Shown: positions 28,353-38,033, counted from the stretch's first letter. The stretch: 64,000 nucleotides of DNA from Kangsaoukella pontilimi (GCF_009830125.1 NZ_WUPT01000001.1:434001-498000); one strand, 5' to 3'. The notes: a model not told the origin generated them from the letters alone. A program made the numbers and translations.

Positions 28353-29833
28353 GCAGGGTGATCGGCCGCGAGCGCCACCGTACCGGCTTCGGCTTCCGCG
28401 CCGTGGGCTATGTGATCGGCCTTCTGGTGGCCGCTTTCGGCGCGACGATGGTGATCCCGCTGGTCATGGACCTGATGGCCGGAAACGGTCATGCCGGGGT
28501 GTTTTTCGAGGCCGGTCTGCTGACCTGCCTGACCGGCGGTCTCGTGGCGCTCGCCTCGGCCAATGCCGTGGGCGAGCGGCTGTCGATCCAGCAGACCTTC
28601 CTTCTGACCACCGGTGTCTGGGTCGTGCTGCCCTTTTTCGGGGCCATTCCCTTCGTGGTCGGTGCAACAGAGGCCAGCGTCACCGACGCGTATTTCGAGG
28701 CCATGTCGGGGCTGACCACCACCGGGGCAACGGTCTTCAACGGGCTCGACGATCTGCCCGAGGGGCTCTTGCTCTGGCGCTCCATGCTGCAATGGTTCGG
28801 CGGCATCGGCATAATCGTGGTCGCCATGGCCTTCCTGCCGGAACTCAGGGTCGGGGGCATGCAGATCTTCCGCTCCGAGGCTTTCGACACGTCGGGCAAG
28901 GTGCTGCCCCGCGCCGCCGAAATCGCGAGCCGCATCTCCATCGTCTATGTGATCCTCACGGTCGTCTGCACTCTCTGCTATATAGGCGTCGGCATGGGCT
29001 TTTTCGATGCGCTCAACCATGCGCTGACCTCGATCTCCACCGGCGGCTTCTCGACGCGCGACGCGTCTTTCGGCGCCTTCCAGGGGCCGCCGGAATATAT
29101 CGCCGCGATCTTCATGATCCTGGCGAGCCTGCCCTTCGTCCGCTACGTCCAGCTGATGACCGGCACCGCGCGCCCGCTCTTCTCCGACAGCCAGATTCGC
29201 GTTTTCCTGATCGTTGTCACAGGCCTCGTGATCTTCCTGACAGGGTACAGGATGATCGTGAACGGCGACAATCCCGAGCACAGCTTCCGCGAAGCGATCT
29301 TCAACGTCACATCGATCATTACCGGCACCGGCTATGCGAGCGTGGACTATCAGCTCTGGGGACCGGTTCCGGTGGTGGTGTTCTTTTTCATCGGACTTGT
29401 GGGCGGGTGCGCCGGCTCGACCTGTTGTTCGGTCAAGATCTTCCGCTACCAGCTTCTGTTCCGCGCGATCGAGACCCAGATCCGCCGCATCCACTCGCCC
29501 CACGGCGTCTTCACCCTGAAGTACGAAGGCCGGAGCGTCGGCGAGGATGTGATCTCGTCGGTGATGGCCTTCGTCACGATGTTCGTCGTGAGCCTCGGCA
29601 TCCTGACGGTGCTGCTGTCGGCCACCGGGCTCGATTTCGTGACATCGGTATCCGGCGCGGCGGCGGCACTCGCGAATATCGGTCCGGGACTGGGCGACAT
29701 TATCGGTCCCGCAGGGAATTATGCGACGCTCAGCGACACCGCCAAATGGCTTCTCACCGCGGGAATGCTCGTGGGCCGGCTCGAGCTGATGGTGGTGCTC
29801 GTCATCTTCACCGCGCGCTTCTGGCGGTCCTGA
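28349..29833 (+). CDS. trkH: TrkH family potassium uptake protein
   Basis: A 494-aa K+ channel-like subunit of the Trk system, with four M1-P-M2 repeats. Filter-region sequences are visible: MSGLTTTGATVF (first), SISTGGFSTRD (second), SIITGTGYASVDYQ (third) and ANIGPGLGDIIGPAG (fourth). MLQWFGGIGIIVVAMAFLPEL is a strongly conserved TrkH helix. A TTG start at 28349 overlapping the previous stop is assumed; GTG 28358 is an alternative. The cytosolic partner trkA is not next to it, which is common. Confidence 0.95.
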   Translation: MSRVIGRERHRTGFGFRAVGYVIGLLVAAFGATMVIPLVMDLMAGNGHAGVFFEAGLLTCLTGGLVALASANAVGERLSIQQTFLLTTGVWVVLPFFGAIPFVVGATEASVTDAYFEAMSGLTTTGATVFNGLDDLPEGLLLWRSMLQWFGGIGIIVVAMAFLPELRVGGMQIFRSEAFDTSGKVLPRAAEIASRISIVYVILTVVCTLCYIGVGMGFFDALNHALTSISTGGFSTRDASFGAFQGPPEYIAAIFMILASLPFVRYVQLMTGTARPLFSDSQIRVFLIVVTGLVIFLTGYRMIVNGDNPEHSFREAIFNVTSIITGTGYASVDYQLWGPVPVVVFFFIGLVGGCAGSTCCSVKIFRYQLLFRAIETQIRRIHSPHGVFTLKYEGRSVGEDVISSVMAFVTMFVVSLGILTVLLSATGLDFVTSVSGAAAALANIGPGLGDIIGPAGNYATLSDTAKWLLTAGMLVGRLELMVVLVIFTARFWRS

Positions 29834-29891
29834 GGCGCGCATTTCTTGGGAAGAAATGCCTCAAATCTCCCGAAAGGAGATTTGCGCCTCA
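29831..29891. terminator. Three-way-junction palindrome spanning both stop codons, bidirectional terminator
   Basis: The outer stem TGAGGCG / CGCCTCA (29831-29837 and 29885-29891) contains the trkH stop and the complement of the opposing gene's stop. Inside are two hairpins: GCATTTCTT GGG AAGAAATGC and CAAATCTCC CGAAA GGAGATTTG. All three stems are perfect. It occupies the whole convergent gap and can fold the same way on either strand. Confidence 0.8.
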
Positions 29892-31583
29892 GTTCCAGCA
29901 GGTCACCAGAACGGTCATGTCGCGCGCCCGTTGCGTGAGGTCTTCGGGCGCCATGCTATCTGCCGCGCTGTCTTCGGATGGTGAGACGATACCCTGAGCC
30001 TCAAGGAAGCCAGCGATCCCGCCAGTGTCGCGCGCAAAAACCACGCCCTCGGGCAATTGCCGGGCATCTTCGGCAGGCGGCAAAAGCAGCCCCGCGACAC
30101 GTCCCGCATCGTCCAGAACCGGTCCCCCGGCATCGCCGTCCCTCGCCGCGACGGCGAGGCGGTGCAGGCTTTCGTCACCATCGAGGCCGCGCACGTCCTC
30201 GAGCGTGCCGAAAGTCACCGATGGCGCGGTCAGGACGCCGCCGAAGCTGTAGCCCGCGACCGCGATATCGCTCGACAGGCGCGGCTCGGCGGATGCAAGG
30301 CGCGCGTATGCCATGGGCGCGATCGGACCCTCCGGCCGGAGCAGGGCGAGGCCGAGTGCCTCATCCGTCGCGACAACGGTGGCGGAAAGATCGTTCTCGA
30401 TCTCGACGCGCGCGCACCCGGCAACCGCATGCGCCGAGGTCAGGACGTCACCGCCACGCGAGACGTAGAAGCCCGAGGCTGTCGCCGCCGGTTGCCGAAT
30501 CGCCAGTCCCGAAAGCAGGTCCACGCTTTGCGGTCCGTTCACCTCGTCCGGAAGCACGCCGTCGAGCGTGCGGAACGACTGTTCGAGCGCGGTGATCGCA
30601 AGCTGGGCCGCATAAGCCTCGTCTGTGGGCCAGACGACGACATAGCCCTTCACCGCACCGTCCGCCTGACGCGCATAGGCGTGGCTTCGGATGCTGTAGT
30701 TCTGGCCGTCTATGGTGAACTCGCCCCGTCTCAGGTTGCGCGGTCCGTCAAGCGGCATGATCTCGAGCGTTTGGAGAACCTCGTAGAGCCCCGCAAGCGT
30801 GGCCGCGTCCCCGCTCTGGCTGATCAGCAGGACCCGTGCACCGTCCTCTCCGGTGAAATGGGCAAAGGGAGGCTCGTATCGTTCGAACGTCACCCGGCCG
30901 AGGGGCAGGGTGGCGGCGATACCGGCGCGAAGATCCTCGACCGGCGACAGGTCGAGAGCGGCCAGCGCGTCGCGGTAAGTACCGACGAGGTCGCGGCGCT
31001 GAAGCGTCGTCAGAACGCCCGTCGCCTCGAATCCGTTCGCCGCCTGCCAGTCGGCCATGGCGCGACGCGTGCCCGAGCCGAAATCGGCATCGATGATCGA
31101 GTTGTAGAAGCCCGCTGCCCGAAGCGCGATCTGCACCTCTTCGCGGTCGTCGCGGGTCAGCGCGCGTTCGGCGTTGCGCGCCTCTGTCACGGTCTGTTCG
31201 CCCGGTTCCGGTTCGGGAAGCGGCTCTGCCGAAGGCGCAGGCTGCAGAGCGGCTGCGCCGCCGCCGAAGAACCGCGCGCCATAGCCGCGCCCGTCGGCCA
31301 GGAAACTGTCGCCCGGAATGGCGGCGCTGCCTCGAAGCGCGGCAAGGCGCGCGCGGGCCTCGCCCTCGGGGTAGGGGCCAAGCGTGATGGCGAACCAGCC
31401 CGAGGACAGGGCGAACCCGTTCACATCGGGAAGTCGCGCGGCGTAAATCTCGGCGCGCTCCAGCGCCTGACCCTCTGTCGGGCGTGCTTCGATCTGGATC
31501 CAGGCGGTGGTGTCCTGCGCCAGGGCGGGGTGCCCGGCTGCGATAGCGGCAAAAAGGGCAACTGCCCCGAAAAATCGTCTCAT
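29889..31583 (-). CDS. Exported SPOR / peptidoglycan-binding / trypsin-like protein with lost catalytic residues
   Basis: A 564-aa protein with a signal peptide (residues 1-22, ending PALAQ) and a SPOR-like segment (about 25-90, GWFAITLGPYPEGEARARLA). A PG_binding_1 domain follows (145-198, IDADFGSGTRRAMADWQAANG), and the C-terminal half (about 365-545) has the trypsin/HtrA fold. His385 (LTSAHAVAGC) is kept. The position of the catalytic Asp is Gly411 (EALGLALL instead of D(L/I)AL), and the serine motif GDSGG reads GDAGG, so Ala485 replaces Ser. It should therefore bind peptidoglycan but not cleave peptides. Expected location is the periplasm. It is convergent with trkH and divergent from glyQ. 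Confidence 0.87.
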   Translation of the reverse strand: MRRFFGAVALFAAIAAGHPALAQDTTAWIQIEARPTEGQALERAEIYAARLPDVNGFALSSGWFAITLGPYPEGEARARLAALRGSAAIPGDSFLADGRGYGARFFGGGAAALQPAPSAEPLPEPEPGEQTVTEARNAERALTRDDREEVQIALRAAGFYNSIIDADFGSGTRRAMADWQAANGFEATGVLTTLQRRDLVGTYRDALAALDLSPVEDLRAGIAATLPLGRVTFERYEPPFAHFTGEDGARVLLISQSGDAATLAGLYEVLQTLEIMPLDGPRNLRRGEFTIDGQNYSIRSHAYARQADGAVKGYVVVWPTDEAYAAQLAITALEQSFRTLDGVLPDEVNGPQSVDLLSGLAIRQPAATASGFYVSRGGDVLTSAHAVAGCARVEIENDLSATVVATDEALGLALLRPEGPIAPMAYARLASAEPRLSSDIAVAGYSFGGVLTAPSVTFGTLEDVRGLDGDESLHRLAVAARDGDAGGPVLDDAGRVAGLLLPPAEDARQLPEGVVFARDTGGIAGFLEAQGIVSPSEDSAADSMAPEDLTQRARDMTVLVTCWN

Positions 31584-31716
31584 ATCGGTCCCGTTCGCGT
31601 CGGTTCGGACCGTGATATCAAAAGGGCAGGCGACTGCACGCGAATTCGAGCGGGCGCGCGTTGACCCTCACTGGCCTGTTGCCTATTGAGAACGCGATTT
31701 TTCAAGGGATGCCGAG

Positions 31717-32643
31717 ATGGCCGATACAAGCCAGCCGAAGAGTTTTCAGGAAATCATCCTGCGCCTTCAGTCCTACTGGGCCTCGAAGGGCTGCGCGATC
31801 ATGCAGCCTTACGACATGGAGGTGGGCGCGGGTACATTCCACCCGGCGACGACGCTTCGCGCGCTCGGCTCCAAGCCGTGGGCGGCCGCCTATGTTCAGC
31901 CGTCTCGCCGCCCGACCGACGGCCGCTACGGCGAAAACCCGAACCGCCTGCAGCACTATTACCAGTACCAGGTGCTGATCAAACCGTCGCCGCCGGACCT
32001 GCAGGAGCTGTATCTCGGTTCGCTCGAAGCCATCGGGATCGACATGGCACTCCACGATATCCGCTTCGTCGAGGATGACTGGGAGAGCCCGACCCTCGGC
32101 GCCTGGGGCCTTGGCTGGGAAGTCTGGTGCGACGGGATGGAAGTGAGCCAGTTCACCTATTTCCAGCAGGTGGGCGGGCATGATTGCAAGCCGGTCTCGG
32201 GCGAGCTGACCTACGGGCTCGAGCGGCTGGCGATGTATGTTCTCGGCGTCGATCACGTCATGGACATGCCGTTCAACGACCCGCAATCGCCGATCCCGCT
32301 GACCTATGGCGACGTCTTCCGCCAGACCGAGGAAGAATACTCGCGCTGGAATTTCGACATTGCCGACACGGATGTGTTGCTGCGCCATTTCGAGGATTCC
32401 GAAGCCGAGTGCCACCGCATCCTTGCCGCGCCCGAGGTGGACCCCAAGACCGGCAAGCGCATCGTCATGGCCCACGCCGCCTATGACCAGTGCATCAAGG
32501 CGAGCCATGTCTTCAACCTGCTGGACGCGCGGGGCGTGATCTCGGTCACCGAGCGTCAGGCCTATATCGGCCGTGTCCGGGCATTGGCCAAGGCCTGCGC
32601 GGACGCCTTCGTGACGACCTCTGCCGCAGGGGCTGCCGCATGA
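31717..32643 (+). CDS. glyQ: Glycine--tRNA ligase alpha subunit
   Basis: Alpha (catalytic) chain of the tetrameric alpha2beta2 glycyl-tRNA synthetase, 308 aa. Diagnostic sequences are [72 protein letters not shown] and [18 protein letters not shown] (class II motifs). The start at ATG 31717 follows GGGATGCCGAG. glyS lies two genes downstream, separated by a DUF6446 gene. Confidence 0.98.
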   Translation: MADTSQPKSFQEIILRLQSYWASKGCAIMQPYDMEVGAGTFHPATTLRALGSKPWAAAYVQPSRRPTDGRYGENPNRLQHYYQYQVLIKPSPPDLQELYLGSLEAIGIDMALHDIRFVEDDWESPTLGAWGLGWEVWCDGMEVSQFTYFQQVGGHDCKPVSGELTYGLERLAMYVLGVDHVMDMPFNDPQSPIPLTYGDVFRQTEEEYSRWNFDIADTDVLLRHFEDSEAECHRILAAPEVDPKTGKRIVMAHAAYDQCIKASHVFNLLDARGVISVTERQAYIGRVRALAKACADAFVTTSAAGAAA

Positions 32644-32674
32644 TACGGGCCGCGACGCATACGCTGGTGCCGCG

Positions 32675-33193
32675 ATGAACGGCAAGGTGATCGGTGGCGC
32701 GCTGGTACTGTCCGGCCTCATCGCGGGTGCCGCGATGTATTACTTGCAGGTTTACGCCTTTTACGAGGACGTGAGCGCCGATGTCGAGAATGTGCAACTG
32801 ACGACCGTTTCCGGCGGCCAGCCGGAACCCATCTTGTCGGAAAACATCAAGGCCATCGATGCCGATTCCTCGCCGCTCCGCTACCGTGCCTGCTTCGAGA
32901 CACCCATGAGTCAGGCGATGCTGACCGAGACTTACGTGCTCTATGACGAGGCGGTGCCTCTCAATGCGCCCGAGTGGTTCGACTGCTTCGACGCTGACGC
33001 CGTGGGCGCGGCCCTGGAAGAGGGACGGGCGCTTGCCTTTCTCGGGACGGCCAACATCACCTACGGCATCGACCGGATCGTCGCCATTACCGACGATGGC
33101 CGGGGCTTCGTCTGGCACCAGATCAACGCTTGCGGGGAAGAGGTCTTCGATGGCCGCCCCGCGCCCGAGGGCTGCCCCGAGGCGCCCCGATGA
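32675..33193 (+). CDS. DUF6446-type membrane-anchored protein
   Basis: A 172-aa protein with one N-terminal membrane helix (residues 5-25, IGGALVLSGLIAGAAMYYL) and a soluble domain of about 140 residues with cysteines in YRACFETPMS, WFDCFDAD, INACGEEVF and EGCPEAPR. These could form disulfides if the domain is periplasmic. I recognise it as the family often found between glyQ and glyS in Rhodobacterales; its function is unknown. It is spaced 31 bases after glyQ and 36 before glyS and is probably co-transcribed. Confidence 0.82.
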   Translation: MNGKVIGGALVLSGLIAGAAMYYLQVYAFYEDVSADVENVQLTTVSGGQPEPILSENIKAIDADSSPLRYRACFETPMSQAMLTETYVLYDEAVPLNAPEWFDCFDADAVGAALEEGRALAFLGTANITYGIDRIVAITDDGRGFVWHQINACGEEVFDGRPAPEGCPEAPR

Positions 33194-33229
33194 CCCATGC
33201 AACCGACCCAGACCTGACAGGACAGCACA

Positions 33230-35380
33230 ATGCCTGATCTTCTGATCGAGCTCTTCTCCGAGGAAATCCCGGCCCGCATGCAGGCGCGTGCGGCGGCGGA
33301 CCTGAAGCGCCTGATGACCGACGGTCTGGTCGAGGCGGGTCTGACCTATGCCGCCGCCGAGGCCTTTGCCACGCCGCGCCGCCTGACGCTGGCCGTCGAG
33401 GGGCTGACCGGCGAAAGCCCGACCCGCCGCGAGGAACGTAAAGGGCCGCGGACGGATGCGCCGGAAAAGGCGCTGGAGGGCTTCTTGCGCTCGACAGGCC
33501 TCAAGCGCGAAGACCTGGAAGCGCGCGACGACAAGAAGGGGCAGGTCTGGTTCGCCACCATCGAGACGCCGGGCCGCAAGGCCGACGAGATCGTGGCCGA
33601 CGTGCTGGAAAGCGCGATCCGCAACTTTCCCTGGCCCAAGTCGATGCGCTGGGGTGCGGGGAGCCTCCGCTGGGTCCGCCCCCTCCATCACATTCTCTGC
33701 ATTCTGAGCGAGAACGGCGAGGCCCGGATCGTCGAGATGGACGTGGACGGCATCCGCTCGACCGACATGACCACCGGCCACCGCTTCATGCATCCGATGC
33801 GGGTGCAGGTGCACGGATTCGAGGATTACGCCGCCAAGCTGAAGCGCGCGCATGTGATCCTGTCGGCGGAAGAGCGGGCCGAAACGATCTGGCACGACGC
33901 CACCCAGGCCGCTTTCGCGCAAGGTCTGGAAGTAGTTGAGGACAAAGGACTTCTGGCCGAGGTCGCGGGGCTGGTGGAATGGCCCGTGGTGCTGATGGGC
34001 GAGATCGGCGAGACGTTCCTCGACCTGCCGCCAGAGGTGCTTCAGACCTCGATGAAGGAGCACCAGAAGTTCTTCAGCGTCCGCGACAAGACGGGCCGCA
34101 TCGTCCGTTTCGTGACTGTCGCCAACCGCGAGACCGAGGATAACGGCACCACGATCCTTGCCGGCAACAAGAAGGTGCTGTCGGCGCGCCTGTCGGACGC
34201 CAAGTTCTTCTGGGAAAACGATCTGCGCGTGGCGAAGGACGCGGCGATGGCGCCGTGGCTCACGCAACTGGGTAACGTCACCTTCCACGCGAAACTGGGC
34301 TCTCAGGCCGAGCGGATCGACCGCATCGCCGCACTCGCCCGCGAGATTGCGCCGGTTGTGGGCGCCGACCCCGATCAGGCCGAGACGGCTGCGCGGATCG
34401 CCAAGGCGGATCTGTCCTCCGAAATGGTCTACGAATTCCCCGAGCTTCAGGGCGTCATGGGCGAGTACTACGCCAAGGCGGCGGGTCATCCGGACGAGGT
34501 CGCCGCCGTCGCGCGCGAGCATTACCAGCCGCTCGGGCCGTCCGACGACGTGCCCACCGCGCCGCTTTCCGTCGCCGTGGCACTGGCCGACAAGATCGAC
34601 ACGCTGACTGGCTTCTGGGCCATCGACGAGAAACCGACCGGCTCGAAAGACCCCTATGCGCTGCGTCGGGCGGCGTTGGGGGTTATTCGGTTGGTGTTGG
34701 AGAATCACCTTAGACTGCCCCTCACACCCGTCCTCGAAGCGGGTGCAACTCCGCATCCTGAGCCGGAGTACCACGGCGACGAAAGGTTCCCCGAGCGGCT
34801 TTCAATGGAAGAGGTATTGTCCCAGAAGACCGGATCGGCTTGGGCGATCGGGCGTAGCGTGCTCGCCTTCCTCCACGACCGCCTCAAGGTATTCCTCCGT
34901 GACCGGGGCATCCGGCATGACGTGATCGATGCCTCGCTCGCCATGCCCGGGGCCGATGACCTGACGCTTCTGGTCAAGCGGGCCGAGGCGCTGTCGGCCT
35001 TCCTGACGACCGAGGACGGCGAGAACCTGCTTTCGGGCTTCAAGCGCGCGCACAACATCCTGCGTCAGGCCGAGGAGAAGGACGGCGTCGAATACTCCTT
35101 CGGCCCCGACCCGAAACTGGCCGAGACGAACGAGGAACGCGCGCTGTTTACAGCGCTCGACGCCGCCGAAGAGCGGATCGCGCCCGCGATGGACGCCGAG
35201 GATTTCGCTGCCGCCATGTCGGCGCTCGCAGGCCTGCGCGCGCCCATCGACGCCTTCTTCGAGGCGGTGCAGGTGAATTCCGACAATCAGATGATCCGGC
35301 GTAACCGCCTGAACCTGCTTCACCGGATCAGCGCGGCCTGCCTTGCGGTGGCCGATCTGACCCGGATCGAAGGCGGCTGA
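33230..35380 (+). CDS. glyS: Glycine--tRNA ligase beta subunit
   Basis: Beta chain of glycyl-tRNA synthetase, 716 aa, the normal length. MPDLLIELFSEEIPARMQARA is the classical start. Further markers are PTRREERKGPRTDAPEKALEG, FPWPKSMRWGAGSLRWVRPL, the editing-like HD domain stretch, and LQTSMKEHQKFFSVRDKTG. The C-terminal helical region binds tRNA and ends with a DALR-like anticodon domain. The start has GGACAGCACA upstream. Confidence 0.98.
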   Translation: MPDLLIELFSEEIPARMQARAAADLKRLMTDGLVEAGLTYAAAEAFATPRRLTLAVEGLTGESPTRREERKGPRTDAPEKALEGFLRSTGLKREDLEARDDKKGQVWFATIETPGRKADEIVADVLESAIRNFPWPKSMRWGAGSLRWVRPLHHILCILSENGEARIVEMDVDGIRSTDMTTGHRFMHPMRVQVHGFEDYAAKLKRAHVILSAEERAETIWHDATQAAFAQGLEVVEDKGLLAEVAGLVEWPVVLMGEIGETFLDLPPEVLQTSMKEHQKFFSVRDKTGRIVRFVTVANRETEDNGTTILAGNKKVLSARLSDAKFFWENDLRVAKDAAMAPWLTQLGNVTFHAKLGSQAERIDRIAALAREIAPVVGADPDQAETAARIAKADLSSEMVYEFPELQGVMGEYYAKAAGHPDEVAAVAREHYQPLGPSDDVPTAPLSVAVALADKIDTLTGFWAIDEKPTGSKDPYALRRAALGVIRLVLENHLRLPLTPVLEAGATPHPEPEYHGDERFPERLSMEEVLSQKTGSAWAIGRSVLAFLHDRLKVFLRDRGIRHDVIDASLAMPGADDLTLLVKRAEALSAFLTTEDGENLLSGFKRAHNILRQAEEKDGVEYSFGPDPKLAETNEERALFTALDAAEERIAPAMDAEDFAAAMSALAGLRAPIDAFFEAVQVNSDNQMIRRNRLNLLHRISAACLAVADLTRIEGG

Positions 35381-35486
35381 GGGCGGTGACGCAGGGGCAA
35401 CGCGCCCCGCGCGATGTGTCACATGCACCTGACACTTCTTGATTGGACAGCCTTGCGGCGTATTCTGGCACAAAGGAATCGCCGCA

Positions 35487-38033
35487 GTGCAGAAACACAT
35501 TGAAATAGCGGACTTTATCGTCCTCGACCCCGTCGCCCCGGTTGCCGTGGCGACCCATGGGGGGCGTGCGAAGTGTCTGCAGCGGCTGATCCGGCTCGAA
35601 ATGCCGGTCCCCAAGACCGCCGCGCTGTCCTTCGCGACCGTCCGCGCCATCGCCGCCGGCGAGCGTATCGACACCGACGCGCTCATGGCGCATTTCGGAC
35701 CCGCGCCGCTGGTGTCGGTGCGGCCGTCCTCCGAGGACCCCGACTGGGGCGGACCCGGCGCCATTCTGAACATCGGCATGAACGAGGCGCGCCACGCCGA
35801 ATTCGCGAACCTTCTGGGCTACGAGGCGGCGGACCGGCTGTTCGCGCGCTTCATCCAGACCTATGCGGTGCAGGTGGCGCGGCTCGACCCGGACATGTTC
35901 GAGGCCAACGGCGATGTGACCGAGGAATCCGTCTCGGCCATGCTCGATGCCTACGAAGAGGAAACCGACGAGCCTTTCCCGCAAGACCCGGCGCGGCAAC
36001 TGGCAGACGTGCTGCGCGCCATGGCACGGGCGTGGGAGGGGACATCGGCCCGGCTTTTGCGGCAGGCGCGCGGCGCCCCGGCGGATGCCGGTCTTGGCCT
36101 TGTGGTGCAGGCGATGGCGCCGGGCTTCGGCCCGGCAGAGTCCGGCTCGGGTGTGATCCAGTTCGCCTCGCCCGAGACCGGGCTGCCCCAGGTCACCGGG
36201 CGTTACAAAAGCCAGAGCCAGGGCCGCGAGGCGCTCGACCCCGAGGCGCAGGCCGCCTACCTGACCCGCGATCCGCGCGGCATCTCCCTGGAAGAGCTGT
36301 GCCCCGCGGCATTCGCCGACCTGATCCGGTTCGGCGGCATTTGCAGGACGCGGCTCCGCGAGGAAATGCAGATCGAGTTCACTCTGGACGGTGGCAGACT
36401 TTCGGTCCTCGACGCCGTACGCATCCCGCGCAGCAGCCGCGCCGCGCTCAGGATCGCGGTCGCGCTGGCAGAGGATGGCGTGATCACCCCCGAAGAGGCG
36501 GTTCTGCGGATCGAACCGCGCAGCCTGAACGAGCTTCTGCACCGTCAGATCGACCCTGCAGCACCGCGCACGATGCTGGCCGACGGGATCGCCGCCAGTC
36601 CCGGGGCGGCCACCGGCAAGCTGGTCTTCGACTCGGCCACCGCTCAAAGTTATGCCGCGCGGGGCGAACCCTGTATCCTTGTCCGGCGCGAGACCTCGCC
36701 CGGCGATATCCGGGGAATGCACGCCTCGGTCGGCGTCCTGACCGAGCGGGGCGGCATGACGAGCCACGCGGCGGTGATCGCGCGGGGTCTTGGTCTGCCT
36801 TGCGTTGTTAGCGCGCGGGACATCGTCATCGACCGCAAGGACCGCGCCATTCAGTTCAAGGACGGGCTGAGGCTGGGCGAGGGCGATACCGTCACGCTCG
36901 ACGGCACCAGCGGGCAGCTTCTGATGGGCGCGCCGCATCTGCTGGAGCCGGCGCTCGACGATGCGTTCCGAACGCTTCTCGGCTGGGCGGACGCCGCGCG
37001 CGACATCGGCGTACGCGCCAATGCCGACACGCCCGCCGAAGCCGAGGTCGCCCGCGCATTCGAGGCCGAGGGCATCGGCCTCTGCCGGACCGAACATATG
37101 TTCTTCGAGGCCGACCGCCTGACCGTGATGCGCGAGATGATCTTCGCGAACACGGCAGAGGACCGGGCGGCGTCGCTGGAACGGCTGATCCCGATGCAGG
37201 TCAAGGACTTTACCGAGCTCTTCCGCATCATGGAAGGCAAGCCGGTCTGCATCCGCCTCTTCGATCCGCCGCTGCACGAGTTCCTGCCGTCGAACCGAGA
37301 GGGGATGCGCGAGCTTGCCGACGCGCTGCAATTGCCATTGGCCGCCGTCACCCGCCGGGTCGAGGCGCTCGCCGAGTTCAACCCGATGCTGGGGATGCGC
37401 GGGGTCCGACTTGGCGTGACGATGCCGGAAATCTACGAGGCGCAGGCCCGCGCGATCTTTCTCGCCACCATCGCGGCAAGCAGGAAGGGCCGCGAGCCGA
37501 TCGTCCCCGAGATCATGATCCCGCTCGTCTCGGCGCGGCGCGAGGTCGAGCTGGTCAAAATGCGCGTCGACGCGATTGCCGCCGCCGTCCGGACCGAAAT
37601 GGGCGCAGAGTTCGACTATCGGCTGGGGGTCATGGTCGAGACGCCCCGCGCCGCTCTTCGGGCGCAGGATATCGCGCAACACGCGGCTTTCCTGTCCTTC
37701 GGCACCAACGATCTGACGCAGATGACCTATGGCCTTTCGCGCGATGACGCGGGCCGGTTCATGAACGCCTACGTCCAGCAGGGTGTCTATCCAGAGGATC
37801 CGTTTCACCGGCTGGATTTCGAAGGGGTGGGCGAGCTTCTCAGGATCGGGGCGGAAAGGGGCCGCGCGTGTCGGTCGGACATCATCCTGTCGCTCTGCGG
37901 CGAACATGGGGGCGACGCGGAATCAATCGCCTTCTGCCGGGCGGCGGGATTCGACTATGTGAGCTGTTCACCCTTCCGGGTTCCCGTGGCGCGACTAGCT
38001 GCCGCACATCTGGCGCTCTCCGAAGGCCAGTAG
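35487..38033 (+). CDS. PPDK-like PEP-utilising protein with degenerate ATP-grasp half
   Basis: An 848-aa protein with the layout of pyruvate phosphate dikinase. The phosphohistidine domain is intact (ERGGMTSHAAVIARGLGLPC, His near residue 430). So is the C-terminal TIM barrel, with GLCRTEHMFFEADR, NPMLGMRGVRLG and the catalytic cysteine in VSCSPFRVPVARLAAAH. The N-terminal ATP-grasp half is changed: VATHGGRAKCLQRL stands where GGKGANLAEM is expected, QFASPETG replaces FTRNP.TG, QGREAL replaces QGEDVV, and the LQTR motif reads LDAVR. ATP-dependent dikinase activity is therefore doubtful, though PEP binding looks kept. GTG 35487 (AAGGAATCGCCGCA upstream) is preferred over TTG 35439. Confidence 0.83.
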   Translation: MQKHIEIADFIVLDPVAPVAVATHGGRAKCLQRLIRLEMPVPKTAALSFATVRAIAAGERIDTDALMAHFGPAPLVSVRPSSEDPDWGGPGAILNIGMNEARHAEFANLLGYEAADRLFARFIQTYAVQVARLDPDMFEANGDVTEESVSAMLDAYEEETDEPFPQDPARQLADVLRAMARAWEGTSARLLRQARGAPADAGLGLVVQAMAPGFGPAESGSGVIQFASPETGLPQVTGRYKSQSQGREALDPEAQAAYLTRDPRGISLEELCPAAFADLIRFGGICRTRLREEMQIEFTLDGGRLSVLDAVRIPRSSRAALRIAVALAEDGVITPEEAVLRIEPRSLNELLHRQIDPAAPRTMLADGIAASPGAATGKLVFDSATAQSYAARGEPCILVRRETSPGDIRGMHASVGVLTERGGMTSHAAVIARGLGLPCVVSARDIVIDRKDRAIQFKDGLRLGEGDTVTLDGTSGQLLMGAPHLLEPALDDAFRTLLGWADAARDIGVRANADTPAEAEVARAFEAEGIGLCRTEHMFFEADRLTVMREMIFANTAEDRAASLERLIPMQVKDFTELFRIMEGKPVCIRLFDPPLHEFLPSNREGMRELADALQLPLAAVTRRVEALAEFNPMLGMRGVRLGVTMPEIYEAQARAIFLATIAASRKGREPIVPEIMIPLVSARREVELVKMRVDAIAAAVRTEMGAEFDYRLGVMVETPRAALRAQDIAQHAAFLSFGTNDLTQMTYGLSRDDAGRFMNAYVQQGVYPEDPFHRLDFEGVGELLRIGAERGRACRSDIILSLCGEHGGDAESIAFCRAAGFDYVSCSPFRVPVARLAAAHLALSEGQ

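Noticed and set aside
32546-34774. 742-codon minus-strand frame opposite glyS
   Set aside because: A shadow of glyS and the DUF6446 gene; no domain seen.
35328-37907. Very long open frame (859 codons) on the minus strand
   Set aside because: It is antisense to the PPDK-like gene, full of His/Arg/Asp-rich low-complexity sequence, typical of a shadow frame in GC-rich DNA.
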